Source: Halomonas cerina (GTDB lineage: Bacteria; Pseudomonadota; Gammaproteobacteria; Pseudomonadales; Halomonadaceae). From it: a DNA stretch of 56,277 nt. The notes beneath the pieces were generated by a model. That model did not search any database. It was not told where the DNA came from and saw only the letters and a program-made list of their open reading frames with translations. Both the position numbers and the translations under genes were made by a program. Positions 26,269-34,776 of the stretch are shown here, in pieces; the first letter of the stretch is position 1, and each line of letters begins with the position of its first letter. The stretch lies in the NCBI RefSeq assembly GCF_014192215.1, contig NZ_JACHXP010000023.1, positions 1-56,277 of the forward strand, given 5' to 3'.

Positions 26269-26823
26269 TTATAGTTTCTCTACTTCCACCATCAAACGGC
26301 GCCAATGCCGCTCAATCTTGGCCTTGGCCAATGCCGGCACATGATCGGCGATCTTGAGAAAGTCACCATTGCCCAGTCCATCGACAAGATAAAGCCGCAC
26401 CTGGTGGCCTTCTGTTCTGCAGAGAATATTCTTTGATCTCAGGTCGCAGACGATAATCCTGTTTTTCAGCAGATAACTTCTCAGATCTTCCAATGGGCCC
26501 GCTAGTTGCTCCAGGCTCAATGCACCGCTGGCAAGCGCCTCATGCAGGGACTTGCAGGGCTGTCCATGCATATCACTGATGAAATCGAAGGCCAGGCCGG
26601 AGCCTAGATCGGTCGCCACCCACCCATGGCAGCGTGGAATATGCGCCCAACTGGACACCCGCTTCAGGCGCTTTCGGTAATACTGGTACTCTTTGATATT
26701 CTGCTTGTTGTTTCTGGCCGCCTTGTAAGCCACCTTGATACAGATGTCTTGATCGCCGGGATGCCGATAGCAATAACGCTCCGACCCTTTTCCGATACAC
26801 AAGCTTTTATCTATGGTAATCAT
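26269..26823 (-). CDS. YrbL family kinase-like protein
   Basis: The 184-residue protein resembles YrbL, a PhoP/BasR-regulated protein with a small-kinase fold: LCIGKGSERYCYRHPGDQDICIKV supplies the glycine-rich loop and ATP-binding Lys, then IPRCHGWVATDLGSGLAFD, and IIVCDLRSKNILC replaces the usual HxDxxxxN catalytic loop with CDLRSKN, while VDGLG takes the metal-binding position. YrbL's substrate is unknown. Its setting among LPS kinase and transferase genes suggests glycan phosphorylation. Start ATG 26823. Confidence 0.82.
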   Translation of the reverse strand: MITIDKSLCIGKGSERYCYRHPGDQDICIKVAYKAARNNKQNIKEYQYYRKRLKRVSSWAHIPRCHGWVATDLGSGLAFDFISDMHGQPCKSLHEALASGALSLEQLAGPLEDLRSYLLKNRIIVCDLRSKNILCRTEGHQVRLYLVDGLGNGDFLKIADHVPALAKAKIERHWRRLMVEVEKL

Positions 26824-26930
26824 TCACGCTCCCCACACGCCGATGCGTCGGCCGGCGTATTGGCGCTCGGCATGCCAGATACGCGCCTCCCAGCTCACGG
26901 CCGGGGTATCACAAGAGCCGCGGTCGAAGA

Positions 26931-28508
26931 TCACGCCTTCAAGGAAGGCACGACTTCGTGGTCGAAGGCCACGATCTGGCGCTTATCTCTGGAAAACTCC
27001 ACGCCGATCAGGTGGATCGGCTTGCCGGCGGCGCGATACTTGTCAGCGTAGCCCCTCTCCTTGACCTGCTGTAGCGCCTTGCCCTCGGGGAGTTGCTCCA
27101 CCACCTTGAATTCGAACAGGTAGAGATGACCGGCGAAATCCACGGCCATGTCGACCCGGCCGTGGTGGCTGGCGTCTTCCACGATGACGTTCAGGCCCAG
27201 GGCGGCGAAGTGGCTGTAGAAGACGCTCGCATAATGCCCTTCGTAGCGGGCGATCGGGTTGTTGCGGTACCAGTCGTGGGGCAGGCCGGCGTAGAGCGAC
27301 TTGAGATGAGTCTCCAGGGCCTCCAGGTCGTGAGCCTGCAGGGCGCGAAACAGGCTGAGCCGCTCACGGGGGGCCTCCTGAACCCCCAGCGCCGGAAGCA
27401 ATGCCTGGTTGAGGCTCGCCTCCACCTCACGATTGGGATAGCCCAGGGTATAGAGCCAGTAGCCGGTCATCGGCTCCTCAACCCGACGAACGGTGAGGTA
27501 GCCGGTCTGGAACAGCAGCGCCTCGCTGGCGATCTGGTCCACATCGAAACGGCCAAGCAGCTCGGCTTCCGTCTGCAGCCGCTCCAGCTGCGGGGTGAAC
27601 ACGCCCCGCTCGGTCAACAGCTTGACCAGGAAAGTGGGCGTCGCGCTCTCGAACCAGTAGGGGGCGAACTTTCGCTTCTGGAACAACAGCAGCACGTCGA
27701 AGGGGTTGTAGACGGCAGAGACCTCTTCCCCGCCCCAGCGGTAGCCGTTGTACCAGCGGCGGATCTCGTCGCGGTCCAGCCCCGGCAGCTCGGGGGCGAA
27801 CACCGTGTCGATATCCGTATCGGTATAACCGCACAGCGTCGCGTAGGGCGTGTCCAGGGTGATGTCGTTGAGGTTGTTAAGCCCCGAGAACAGGCTGACC
27901 TTGCTGAACTTGGACACCCCGGTGAGCAGCACGAAGGCCAGGTGCGGGTCGGCGTCCTTGAGCACGCTGTAGAGGTTCTTGAGCCCCTCGCGCAACTCGC
28001 GGGCGCGCTCGGGTTCGAGAAGGTTGTCGAGGATCGGCTTGTCGTACTCGTCGACCAGCACCACCACGCGCTGGCCATGGCGTTCATGGGTCAGGCGGAT
28101 CAGGTCCGAGAAATCGCTGGAGATCAGCTCGGGGCGTGCCGCCTCGATCCCCAGCCGCTCCCGGTGCTGCTTCAACTGGTGGCGGATATGCGCATCCAGG
28201 GCGTCGCGGCTGGTCAGCATGCCATCGGCGAAGCTCAGTCGAATCACCGGGTGCCGGCGCTGCCAGTCCCACTGGTCGTGGATGTAGAGCCCCTCGAACA
28301 GCGCCTCGCGCCCCTCGAACAGGCAGCGCAGGGTATCCAGCAGCAGGCTCTTGCCGAAGCGCCGCGGCCGCGACAGGAAGTAGTACTTGCCCTCCTCCAC
28401 CAGCCGGTGGATTCCCGGCGTCTTGTCGACGTAGTAGTAGCCACCCTCGCGCATGTCCGCGAACGTCTGAATGCCGATCGGCAGCCTGAGTCGACCGTTG
28501 TGGGACAC
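26931..28508 (-). CDS. AAA-ATPase-like protein with PD-(D/E)XK nuclease domain
   Basis: The 525-residue protein has the two-domain architecture of PF09820 plus PF08011. The N-terminal half begins LPIGIQTFADMREGGYYYVDKT and has a Walker A-like FLSRPRRFGKSLLLDTL and Walker B-like VVLVDEYDKPILD. The C-terminal half has the nuclease core GRVDMAVDFAGHLYLFEFK. This family is abundant in mobile or decaying gene contexts and its function is unproven. The GTG at 28508 is chosen because AGGAGGTGG lies just upstream; an ATG 18 codons earlier is the alternative. It interrupts the polysaccharide genes. Confidence 0.85.
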   Translation of the reverse strand: MSHNGRLRLPIGIQTFADMREGGYYYVDKTPGIHRLVEEGKYYFLSRPRRFGKSLLLDTLRCLFEGREALFEGLYIHDQWDWQRRHPVIRLSFADGMLTSRDALDAHIRHQLKQHRERLGIEAARPELISSDFSDLIRLTHERHGQRVVVLVDEYDKPILDNLLEPERARELREGLKNLYSVLKDADPHLAFVLLTGVSKFSKVSLFSGLNNLNDITLDTPYATLCGYTDTDIDTVFAPELPGLDRDEIRRWYNGYRWGGEEVSAVYNPFDVLLLFQKRKFAPYWFESATPTFLVKLLTERGVFTPQLERLQTEAELLGRFDVDQIASEALLFQTGYLTVRRVEEPMTGYWLYTLGYPNREVEASLNQALLPALGVQEAPRERLSLFRALQAHDLEALETHLKSLYAGLPHDWYRNNPIARYEGHYASVFYSHFAALGLNVIVEDASHHGRVDMAVDFAGHLYLFEFKVVEQLPEGKALQQVKERGYADKYRAAGKPIHLIGVEFSRDKRQIVAFDHEVVPSLKA

Positions 28509-28617
28509 GTCCACCTCCTGGAACCCGAGCGTCGTGCGGATGAGCTGGGGCCAGCATAGCATGCCGAGTGGCGCAGCCAGGTCTGCCCGAGGCCCTTCGG
28601 CCTGTCAGGCGCGGCGA

Positions 28618-29499
28618 TCACACCGGATCCAGCGGCCCCGGCGCGGTTTCCGGGGTGCACTCTGCCAACGCCACCTTCAGGCGCTCCAAGGCCGCCTGGC
28701 CGGTGGTGCCGGCGGTAACCTGATGCCACCACTCCCGGTGAACGGCCTTGACGCTGACGGGCACCGAATCGAGCCCCAGCCGCTGCGCCATAGCCAGGCG
28801 GTGCAGGCCACGATTGATCTTGAGCAGGCGCCCTTCCCGGGTAACAGCCACCCCCAGCGCATCCTTGCCACGGGTGTCATCGAAGCCACGCACCGCCATG
28901 TCATCCAGGAAACTCAGGTAGACCCGCAGATAGGCAAGGACTCGTTCCTCGGAATCCAGCAGGATGCCTTGCTGATGAGAGGACCAGGGGCGCCCTTCCT
29001 CCAGACGCGCCTTCAGCTCCCGAAAGCGCGCCGTGTGACGAAGGTCATCGCGATGCCGGTCCAGATCGCTGATGAAGCGATACCGTGAGCTGTAGCGAAG
29101 GTCGCCACGCCTGAGATCCCACTCGCCGTCCCAGAGGAAGGCCGAAGACAAGGGACGACTGCTGTGCGCATAGCCCCGCCAGTCCGTGATACGGATCAGC
29201 TTGCGCGGATCGACGTGCAACACCAGATCCGAGCCCAGTTCCTGCTCGATCACCCGCCTAGGGAGCCCTTTCTGCTCCAGCAGCCCGGCGCCCGGCATGG
29301 CTCGCTTCCAGACCTGGAATAGGGCCCGCTCCACAGGGAGGGTGACGGCCGACTGGAAGCCTTCTCGCACTGCCACCTGGAGCCAGGCACGCCGGATAGG
29401 CCAACGCATTCGAGGGTCATACAGCGGTGCAAACGCCGGATCTCCCGCCGGGGCAACAGGGGCAGCCGATGGTGTCGATTGTCTCTCGGTAATCCTCAT
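28618..29499 (-). CDS. ParB-like-fold hypothetical protein in polysaccharide cluster
   Basis: This 293-residue protein is not assigned to a pathway. The C-terminal part reads DALGVAVTREGRLLKINRG, then LHRLAMAQRLGLDSVPVSV, which resembles the ParB/Srx N-terminal-like fold, where an R-G-x-H-R segment binds a nucleotide phosphate. The N-terminal ~150 residues are basic and helical (RRAWLQVAVREGFQSAV). It may be a nucleotide-dependent regulator or a modifying enzyme of the surface glycan. It is followed within 35 nt by the O-antigen ligase gene, in the same direction. Confidence 0.6.
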   Translation of the reverse strand: MRITERQSTPSAAPVAPAGDPAFAPLYDPRMRWPIRRAWLQVAVREGFQSAVTLPVERALFQVWKRAMPGAGLLEQKGLPRRVIEQELGSDLVLHVDPRKLIRITDWRGYAHSSRPLSSAFLWDGEWDLRRGDLRYSSRYRFISDLDRHRDDLRHTARFRELKARLEEGRPWSSHQQGILLDSEERVLAYLRVYLSFLDDMAVRGFDDTRGKDALGVAVTREGRLLKINRGLHRLAMAQRLGLDSVPVSVKAVHREWWHQVTAGTTGQAALERLKVALAECTPETAPGPLDPV

Positions 29500-29534
29500 C
29501 TCCCTTGATCCGGCGTTCTTCCTTGACGTTGCGG

Positions 29535-30791
29535 TTATCTATTCTGGCTGCGCACCTCATACGCTCTTAATGTCCCGTAGAGGACCGCCAACCAGAATGC
29601 GTACATCATCACCCCGCTGTTATGCGCCAGGAACACCTGCGTCAGACCGAAATCGATATAGGCCACGCTCAGCAACATTCCCGCCACGGCCAGCGATCGC
29701 TGCTCCAGATCCCGATTGCCGAAGCGTTGCGCAAACAACTTCATGGGAACGAGATAAAGCGCCAGTAATACAGCCAGGCCGATAATCCCGCGCTTGGCGA
29801 AGGCATCGATGAACTCATTATGCGCATGACCATAGCGCGTCACATAAGGGTCTATCACCCCCTCATCGGCCAGCGCCTGCATACGCTGCTGGTAACCGTT
29901 GTCGCCCCAGCCCGTCAGCGGCTTCTCAAGAATGAGTTGTGTCGCCCCCTTCCACATCTCGAAGCGCGACCCGACGGAGCTGGCGCGACTCTCACCGGAG
30001 ACATAATCGGAAACGTCGTTGAAGGCCATATGCACGCGCCACTGCACGCCGGTCTGTGGCAGCACATAGGCGAGCGTTCCCCCCATCACGACCAGCGCCA
30101 GGACGAACAGCTTTAGCGCAAGGGACAATTGACGTCCATAACCGCGATAGAGCACCAGCAGGATGAAGGGTATACCGATCCAGCCGCCTCGGCTGCCCGA
30201 GAACAAGGAGCCCAGGATGCCACCCATTGCCCCCAAGGACAGCAGCACGACCCAAACTCTGCGCTGGGGTTGCACGACGGCCCAGCCAAGGCCGGCCACA
30301 CAGAGCACCCCCAGCAACATGCTCAGGTTGCCGAACTGGATGACGTACGTGTATCCGGTCGCGCGGTCAACGCCTTCCACCAGCTTCTGCCAGCCGGCCC
30401 AGCTGCCGGACAAAATGGCGCCAATGGCCAAGCCACCCCACATCCAGGCCAACTTGGGCGGATAGGCCATCACCAACAACATGGCCGGTATCGCCAACAG
30501 AAAGCGGCTTGGCTTGTCGAGACCGGATGTTCCCTGCTCATCCCACCAGGCCTCCATCATTCCCACAGCAGCAAACGCCATCAGGACAGCCACGATGCTC
30601 CAGTCTTGCCGATCCAATCCCAGGTACGGGCGCTTGAACAGCAATACCACGCTGCCCAGCACCAGCATCACGGCACCCAATGAGTAGCCGCTGGAGACGA
30701 TCAACGCAATGGCGCCGAGCAGAAAGACCGCCAGGCTGGTGTAGTACGGAAGGACAACATCGCCGGACGCACGATAGGTCATAGAGAACAT
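29535..30791 (-). CDS. O-antigen ligase / polymerase family protein
   Basis: The 418-residue protein has about 11-12 transmembrane segments and a large periplasmic loop with the PF04932 (Wzy_C/WaaL) signatures FSGSRGGWIGIP and, after the loop, GHAHNEFIDAFAKRGIIGL. WaaL ligates O-antigen to lipid A-core, and Wzy polymerises repeat units; the family alone cannot separate them. The start at ATG 30791 (MFSMTYRASG) is chosen because the N-terminal helix starts soon after; upstream and downstream Met codons are alternatives. The next gene upstream is the initiating phosphotransferase. Confidence 0.88.
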   Translation of the reverse strand: MFSMTYRASGDVVLPYYTSLAVFLLGAIALIVSSGYSLGAVMLVLGSVVLLFKRPYLGLDRQDWSIVAVLMAFAAVGMMEAWWDEQGTSGLDKPSRFLLAIPAMLLVMAYPPKLAWMWGGLAIGAILSGSWAGWQKLVEGVDRATGYTYVIQFGNLSMLLGVLCVAGLGWAVVQPQRRVWVVLLSLGAMGGILGSLFSGSRGGWIGIPFILLVLYRGYGRQLSLALKLFVLALVVMGGTLAYVLPQTGVQWRVHMAFNDVSDYVSGESRASSVGSRFEMWKGATQLILEKPLTGWGDNGYQQRMQALADEGVIDPYVTRYGHAHNEFIDAFAKRGIIGLAVLLALYLVPMKLFAQRFGNRDLEQRSLAVAGMLLSVAYIDFGLTQVFLAHNSGVMMYAFWLAVLYGTLRAYEVRSQNR

Positions 30792-30862
30792 GGCAAGGGA
30801 AGCTCCAGGAACAGAAAGGCCGGCTGGTAAGCCGGCCATGCTACCACCAAATCAAGGTTCAT

Positions 30863-32245
30863 TCAGTAAGCATTTGGCCCTCTAAACCCCTTGAGAATCG
30901 TCAATCCGATGATGCGCAGATCCAGCCAGATGGACCAGTTATCGATGTACCAGAGGTCGTGTTCGACGCGTCGTTCCATCTTGTCGATGGTGTCCGTTGC
31001 CCCACGAAACCCATTCACCTGCGCCCAGCCGGTAATCCCCGGTTTGACCTTATGCCGCTTCATGTAGGACTCCACCAACTCCATGTAGTAGTCGTTATGG
31101 GAAAGCGCATGGGGACGCGGGCCCACGATGGACATGCGCCCCTGCAGCACATTGTAGAACTGGGGCAGCTCATCGAGTGACGTGCTTCTGAGAAAGGCAC
31201 CAAACGGGGTCACACGAGGGTCCCCACGGGTGGCCTGAGTGATCATACCGCTTCGCTCGTCATGGACCTCCATGGAGCGAAACTTGTAGACCTTGAAATG
31301 CTTACCGTTCACGCCGGTTCGGAATTGCTTGAAAAGCACCGGTCCGGGAGATTGACACTTGAGAATGATAGCGATGACAAGACAGGCAGGGAGCGACATA
31401 ATAAAAAAGACGCTCCCCAGCAGCAAATCTTCCAGACGCTTGATGATTCGCGCCATGCCATCAATGGGTGTCACGCTCAAGTCGATGGCGAGCCGACCGG
31501 CCACCTCACTCATTTGATGGTTGAGGAGCTGCATATCCTGAAAGTCCGGAATGAAACGAACTTCAGCCGTGAGATTGCGTAGCGAGAACAGGATCGAGCG
31601 GACCACGTTACCCATCTCGAGGGGCAGGCATATCCACACTTCCCGTGCCCCGCTACGGGCAACGCGTTGACTCAACTCCTGGAAGCCGCCAGGACCCACC
31701 TTATGGGAAAGACGCGCGACCCCGGCGATGGAGTAGCCCTCTGCTGGAGAGGCCCGCATCCCCTTCGCCACCCGGATCAGCTGGTCGCCCGGCCCTATCA
31801 GGAAGACGGAACGACGCGCTAGGCCTCGCCTTCGGGCCTGGCGAAGCAGCAACTGGGCAAGGACCCTTGCGCCACCGGAAACCGCGAACGAAATAAGCAG
31901 TGTAAATCCCACCCACAGACGGGAATAGCGATCGGCGGCATGGGCAAAGTAGATGATAGACGCGGCGAGGATGGCCACCACCATCCAGACCAGCAACAGC
32001 TTGCCCAACAGGGTCGAAATTCTGGTAAGACGCCAGCGGGCATAGGCCCCCTGCATGATATTCAGCAGAATGACCAGCAGCACCATGATGGCGATCGCGA
32101 GGGTATAGCGCTCATGGAGATCTACGGTATCGAAACGCAACCAATAGGCGGCTATCCCGGCGAAGGCCAGGGCCAGTGCATCGACAACAGGAACAACGAG
32201 CTTGGCAGGATAGCGTTCGGAAAAAGCGATGGACGACTTGCTCAT
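30863..32245 (-). CDS. Undecaprenyl-phosphate sugar phosphotransferase, WcaJ-like
   Basis: The 460-residue polyprenyl-phosphate hexose-1-phosphate transferase starts assembly of a repeat unit on undecaprenyl phosphate. It has four N-terminal membrane helices, a cytoplasmic Rossmann-like region (SVFLIGPGDQLIRV), a fifth helix at LEDLLLGSVFFIMSLPACLVIAI and the catalytic C-terminal domain with KFRSM, TSLDELPQFYNVLQGRMSIVGPRP and KPGITGWAQVNGFRG. Length and C terminus resemble WcaJ (glucose-1-phosphate). The sugar specificity (Glc or Gal) cannot be read. Start ATG 32245. Confidence 0.92.
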   Translation of the reverse strand: MSKSSIAFSERYPAKLVVPVVDALALAFAGIAAYWLRFDTVDLHERYTLAIAIMVLLVILLNIMQGAYARWRLTRISTLLGKLLLVWMVVAILAASIIYFAHAADRYSRLWVGFTLLISFAVSGGARVLAQLLLRQARRRGLARRSVFLIGPGDQLIRVAKGMRASPAEGYSIAGVARLSHKVGPGGFQELSQRVARSGAREVWICLPLEMGNVVRSILFSLRNLTAEVRFIPDFQDMQLLNHQMSEVAGRLAIDLSVTPIDGMARIIKRLEDLLLGSVFFIMSLPACLVIAIILKCQSPGPVLFKQFRTGVNGKHFKVYKFRSMEVHDERSGMITQATRGDPRVTPFGAFLRSTSLDELPQFYNVLQGRMSIVGPRPHALSHNDYYMELVESYMKRHKVKPGITGWAQVNGFRGATDTIDKMERRVEHDLWYIDNWSIWLDLRIIGLTILKGFRGPNAY

Positions 32246-32302
32246 ATTTCCTGACTGTTCTCAGTGTGGCTCATAGAGCTCGCACAGAATTAATTCCAGA
32301 CG

Positions 32303-33529
32303 TCAACGATCGACCAGTTCCGCAATGTCACCTGCCATTTCTGACATGATGCGATCACGCCGGAAGCGATCGACAAACTCTTCACGGGGTTGATCCGAGA
32401 TGCTCAGCCTGCGAAAGGCCGATTCGCCAGCTTCCGGGTCGCATGGCTCGAAGACACTGGCGTTGGCGATATGCCGCGCACAGAATTCGGCCGGAAAGGC
32501 CCTGACCCCGGCCAGGATCGGCTTGCCCGTCGCCGCATACTCGAACAGTTTGGAGGGGATGACCCGCGAGAAACAGGCCATGTCATTCAGGTGCAGAAAC
32601 AGCACATCGGCCTTGTGGTACTCTTCAATCAACCTATCACGCTCGACGGGCGCCCGGATCTCCACATTCGTGGTGCCCAGCTCTCGAAGCCTGGCCTCCA
32701 GCGCCTGCCTTCGACCGCCATCCCCGATCAAGACGAAGCTGGCCTCGTTTTCCAGCCGCTTGGCCAACGCCGGGAGCGTGCGCTCCAGCCCTTGGCATTG
32801 TCCGATGTTGCCCGCATACAGGATGCTCAAACGGCCCCGGCGAGGCTGCCGGGAGGCAGCGGCTCCCACGGCCCGAGGTCGCGATCCGGCCTGTTCGGCG
32901 AAAGCGTCGATAAAGAGACGATCCACCCCGTTACTGTGCCAGGAGAACACCTGACGAGGAAAGCGCGGCCGATAATACGCCTCGAACCCCCGGGAGACGA
33001 GATTGACCCGGCTGGCTCGCTTGACCGCCCAGCGCTCGAGGGCTGAAAAGAACGGGATGCCGAACCAGCGACTCCCTGGCGGCAACAGGAACGGCAGGTT
33101 CTCGACGAAGATATCCCGGATATCCAGGTAGAGCCTGGCCGAACACTGCCTGGCAACATAGGCGCCGAGCACTGCCGTCATCAGGCGCGATGACGTGGCC
33201 ATGACCAGATCATAGCCTTTGCCATGCGTCAGGCGCCTGACCTGATAGGCGTACGACGCAAAGGCACGCGATTGGTCCAGCATGCCGCTTTGATGACTGG
33301 GCAGCGCCAAGCGGCGCACGGTCAAGCGGCCTGAGGCATTCTCTTCAACCGCCGGCGCCTGCGTCGAAAAGCCGGCATAGCGGTTAGGCGCCGTGGTCAA
33401 TACCTCCAGATGCGCGTTGGCGGGAAGCCGCTCGAGCAGCGCCTGGACCAGGGCATGGCTGCGGAAAGACCCGGCCCCCAGGTCCGGGGGATAATAGAAG
33501 GTAAGAAGCAGCAACCTGGGCCCGTTCAT
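32303..33529 (-). CDS. Glycosyltransferase family 4, WcaI-like
   Basis: The 408-residue GT-B protein begins LLLLTFYYPPDLGAGSFRSHA, a typical N terminus of WcaI/WbuB-type transferases. It contains LYLDIRDIFVENLPF, the donor-domain start LSILYAGNIGQCQGLERTLPAL, and the nucleotide-sugar segment SRVIPSKLFEYAATGKPILAGV with the conserved PSKLFEY. Its ATG at 33529 overlaps the stop of the preceding transferase by 4 nt (ATGA), so they are translationally coupled. It probably adds an early sugar of the repeat unit. Confidence 0.92.
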   Translation of the reverse strand: MNGPRLLLLTFYYPPDLGAGSFRSHALVQALLERLPANAHLEVLTTAPNRYAGFSTQAPAVEENASGRLTVRRLALPSHQSGMLDQSRAFASYAYQVRRLTHGKGYDLVMATSSRLMTAVLGAYVARQCSARLYLDIRDIFVENLPFLLPPGSRWFGIPFFSALERWAVKRASRVNLVSRGFEAYYRPRFPRQVFSWHSNGVDRLFIDAFAEQAGSRPRAVGAAASRQPRRGRLSILYAGNIGQCQGLERTLPALAKRLENEASFVLIGDGGRRQALEARLRELGTTNVEIRAPVERDRLIEEYHKADVLFLHLNDMACFSRVIPSKLFEYAATGKPILAGVRAFPAEFCARHIANASVFEPCDPEAGESAFRRLSISDQPREEFVDRFRRDRIMSEMAGDIAELVDR

Positions 33530-34776
33530 TGACTGGCGCGCTCCGTGGTCGTGTTTGCCCCTAGCACCCGATGGTAAAGCTCCAGCAAGGAGGCCTCCTG
33601 TGTTTCCCAATTGAGCGATTGCGCCGCCTTCTCTGCGTTGGCCTGGTAACGTCTGCACAGGTCCGGGGCCTGCACCAGCGTGCGGATGGCGTCCGCCAAG
33701 GCTTCGGTATCGCCTGGCGGCACCAGCAGGCCGAGGTCATGATGCTGAACCACCTTGCGGATTTCCGGAAGCCGAGTCGCCACCACCGGTAACCCGGCGA
33801 TCACATACTCGAACAGCTTGTTGGAGTCGGTGGTGAAGTGGTTCAGGCAGGTGTTCTCGATCGGCTGCACCCCGATATCCGCCGAAGCGGTGTAGAACGG
33901 CAGCTCGTCCAACGCCACGGTATCGATGAAGCGGACGCGACCACCCAGGCCCGAGGCCTTGACCAGCAGCTGCAGCTCATCAGCCTGGCTGCCTCCGCCG
34001 ATGAAGACGAAGTACGCTTCCGGCACCTTGGCGGCCGCCTTGGCCAGACGTTCCAGACCGCGGCCGGGCTGCAGCCCGCCCTGATACAGCACGATCGGCC
34101 AGGGCTCGCTCAACCCAAGCTCCTCGCGAATGCGATTCGCGCCTTCCACCTTGACCAGGCGCGGGCGATTCTGCAGCACCAGGGGGCGTGACACCCCGTA
34201 GGCACGGGCAAAGAACTTGGCGCGGGCATCCGTCGTGGTGATCATGCCCGCCACTCGGGGCACCAGTTGCTTCTCGATCCAGCCCACGGCACCTCGAAAC
34301 GACCGATAGCCTTCTCGGTCGGTACTGATCTCGTGGGCATCATAGACCAAGGCGGCCCGGGCAAGCCGAGCCGCCAGCCAGGCGGTTGGCAGCATGTTCA
34401 CATCGTGGGCATGCACGATATCCGGGCGAGCACGAAATGTCGACCAGGCCATGCTGATCAGCGCCCTGCCACGAGAGGCCACGAGGGCGAGTACCTCCCG
34501 TCTGGAACGCTCCCGCTTGCTCGCCCCGGATTGTCGCGCTGGCTTGGCCTCACTGGCCCCATGGCGCTGGACCCGTACACCACTCTCGAGCACCTCAAAG
34601 CGCGGCGTAACGCCCGGCAAGGCGAGCGCATGCACCGTGACCTGATAGCCGGCCAGAGCCAGGGTCTCGGCCTCCTTCCGGACCCGCGCATCATTCAGGA
34701 AGGGATTGCAAACCAGCATGCTCACCGTGACGTCGCTATCCGGCCTGGCCGGCTTGAACCCATGCCCATCAGTCAT
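33526..34776 (-). CDS. Glycosyltransferase family 4
   Basis: The 416-residue protein has a GT-B fold with VSMLVCNPFLNDARVRKEAETLA at the N terminus, DIVHAHDVNMLPTAWLAARL, LVYDAHE, PIVLYQGGLQPGRGLERLAKAA, and DSNKLFEYVIAGLPVVATRLPEI as donor-binding motif. The ATG at 34776 (MTDGHGFKPARP) overlaps the stop of the upstream membrane-kinase gene by 8 nt. The open frame upstream of this ATG is not conserved. It is one of two consecutive coupled GT4 genes. Confidence 0.92.
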   Translation of the reverse strand: MTDGHGFKPARPDSDVTVSMLVCNPFLNDARVRKEAETLALAGYQVTVHALALPGVTPRFEVLESGVRVQRHGASEAKPARQSGASKRERSRREVLALVASRGRALISMAWSTFRARPDIVHAHDVNMLPTAWLAARLARAALVYDAHEISTDREGYRSFRGAVGWIEKQLVPRVAGMITTTDARAKFFARAYGVSRPLVLQNRPRLVKVEGANRIREELGLSEPWPIVLYQGGLQPGRGLERLAKAAAKVPEAYFVFIGGGSQADELQLLVKASGLGGRVRFIDTVALDELPFYTASADIGVQPIENTCLNHFTTDSNKLFEYVIAGLPVVATRLPEIRKVVQHHDLGLLVPPGDTEALADAIRTLVQAPDLCRRYQANAEKAAQSLNWETQEASLLELYHRVLGANTTTERASQ

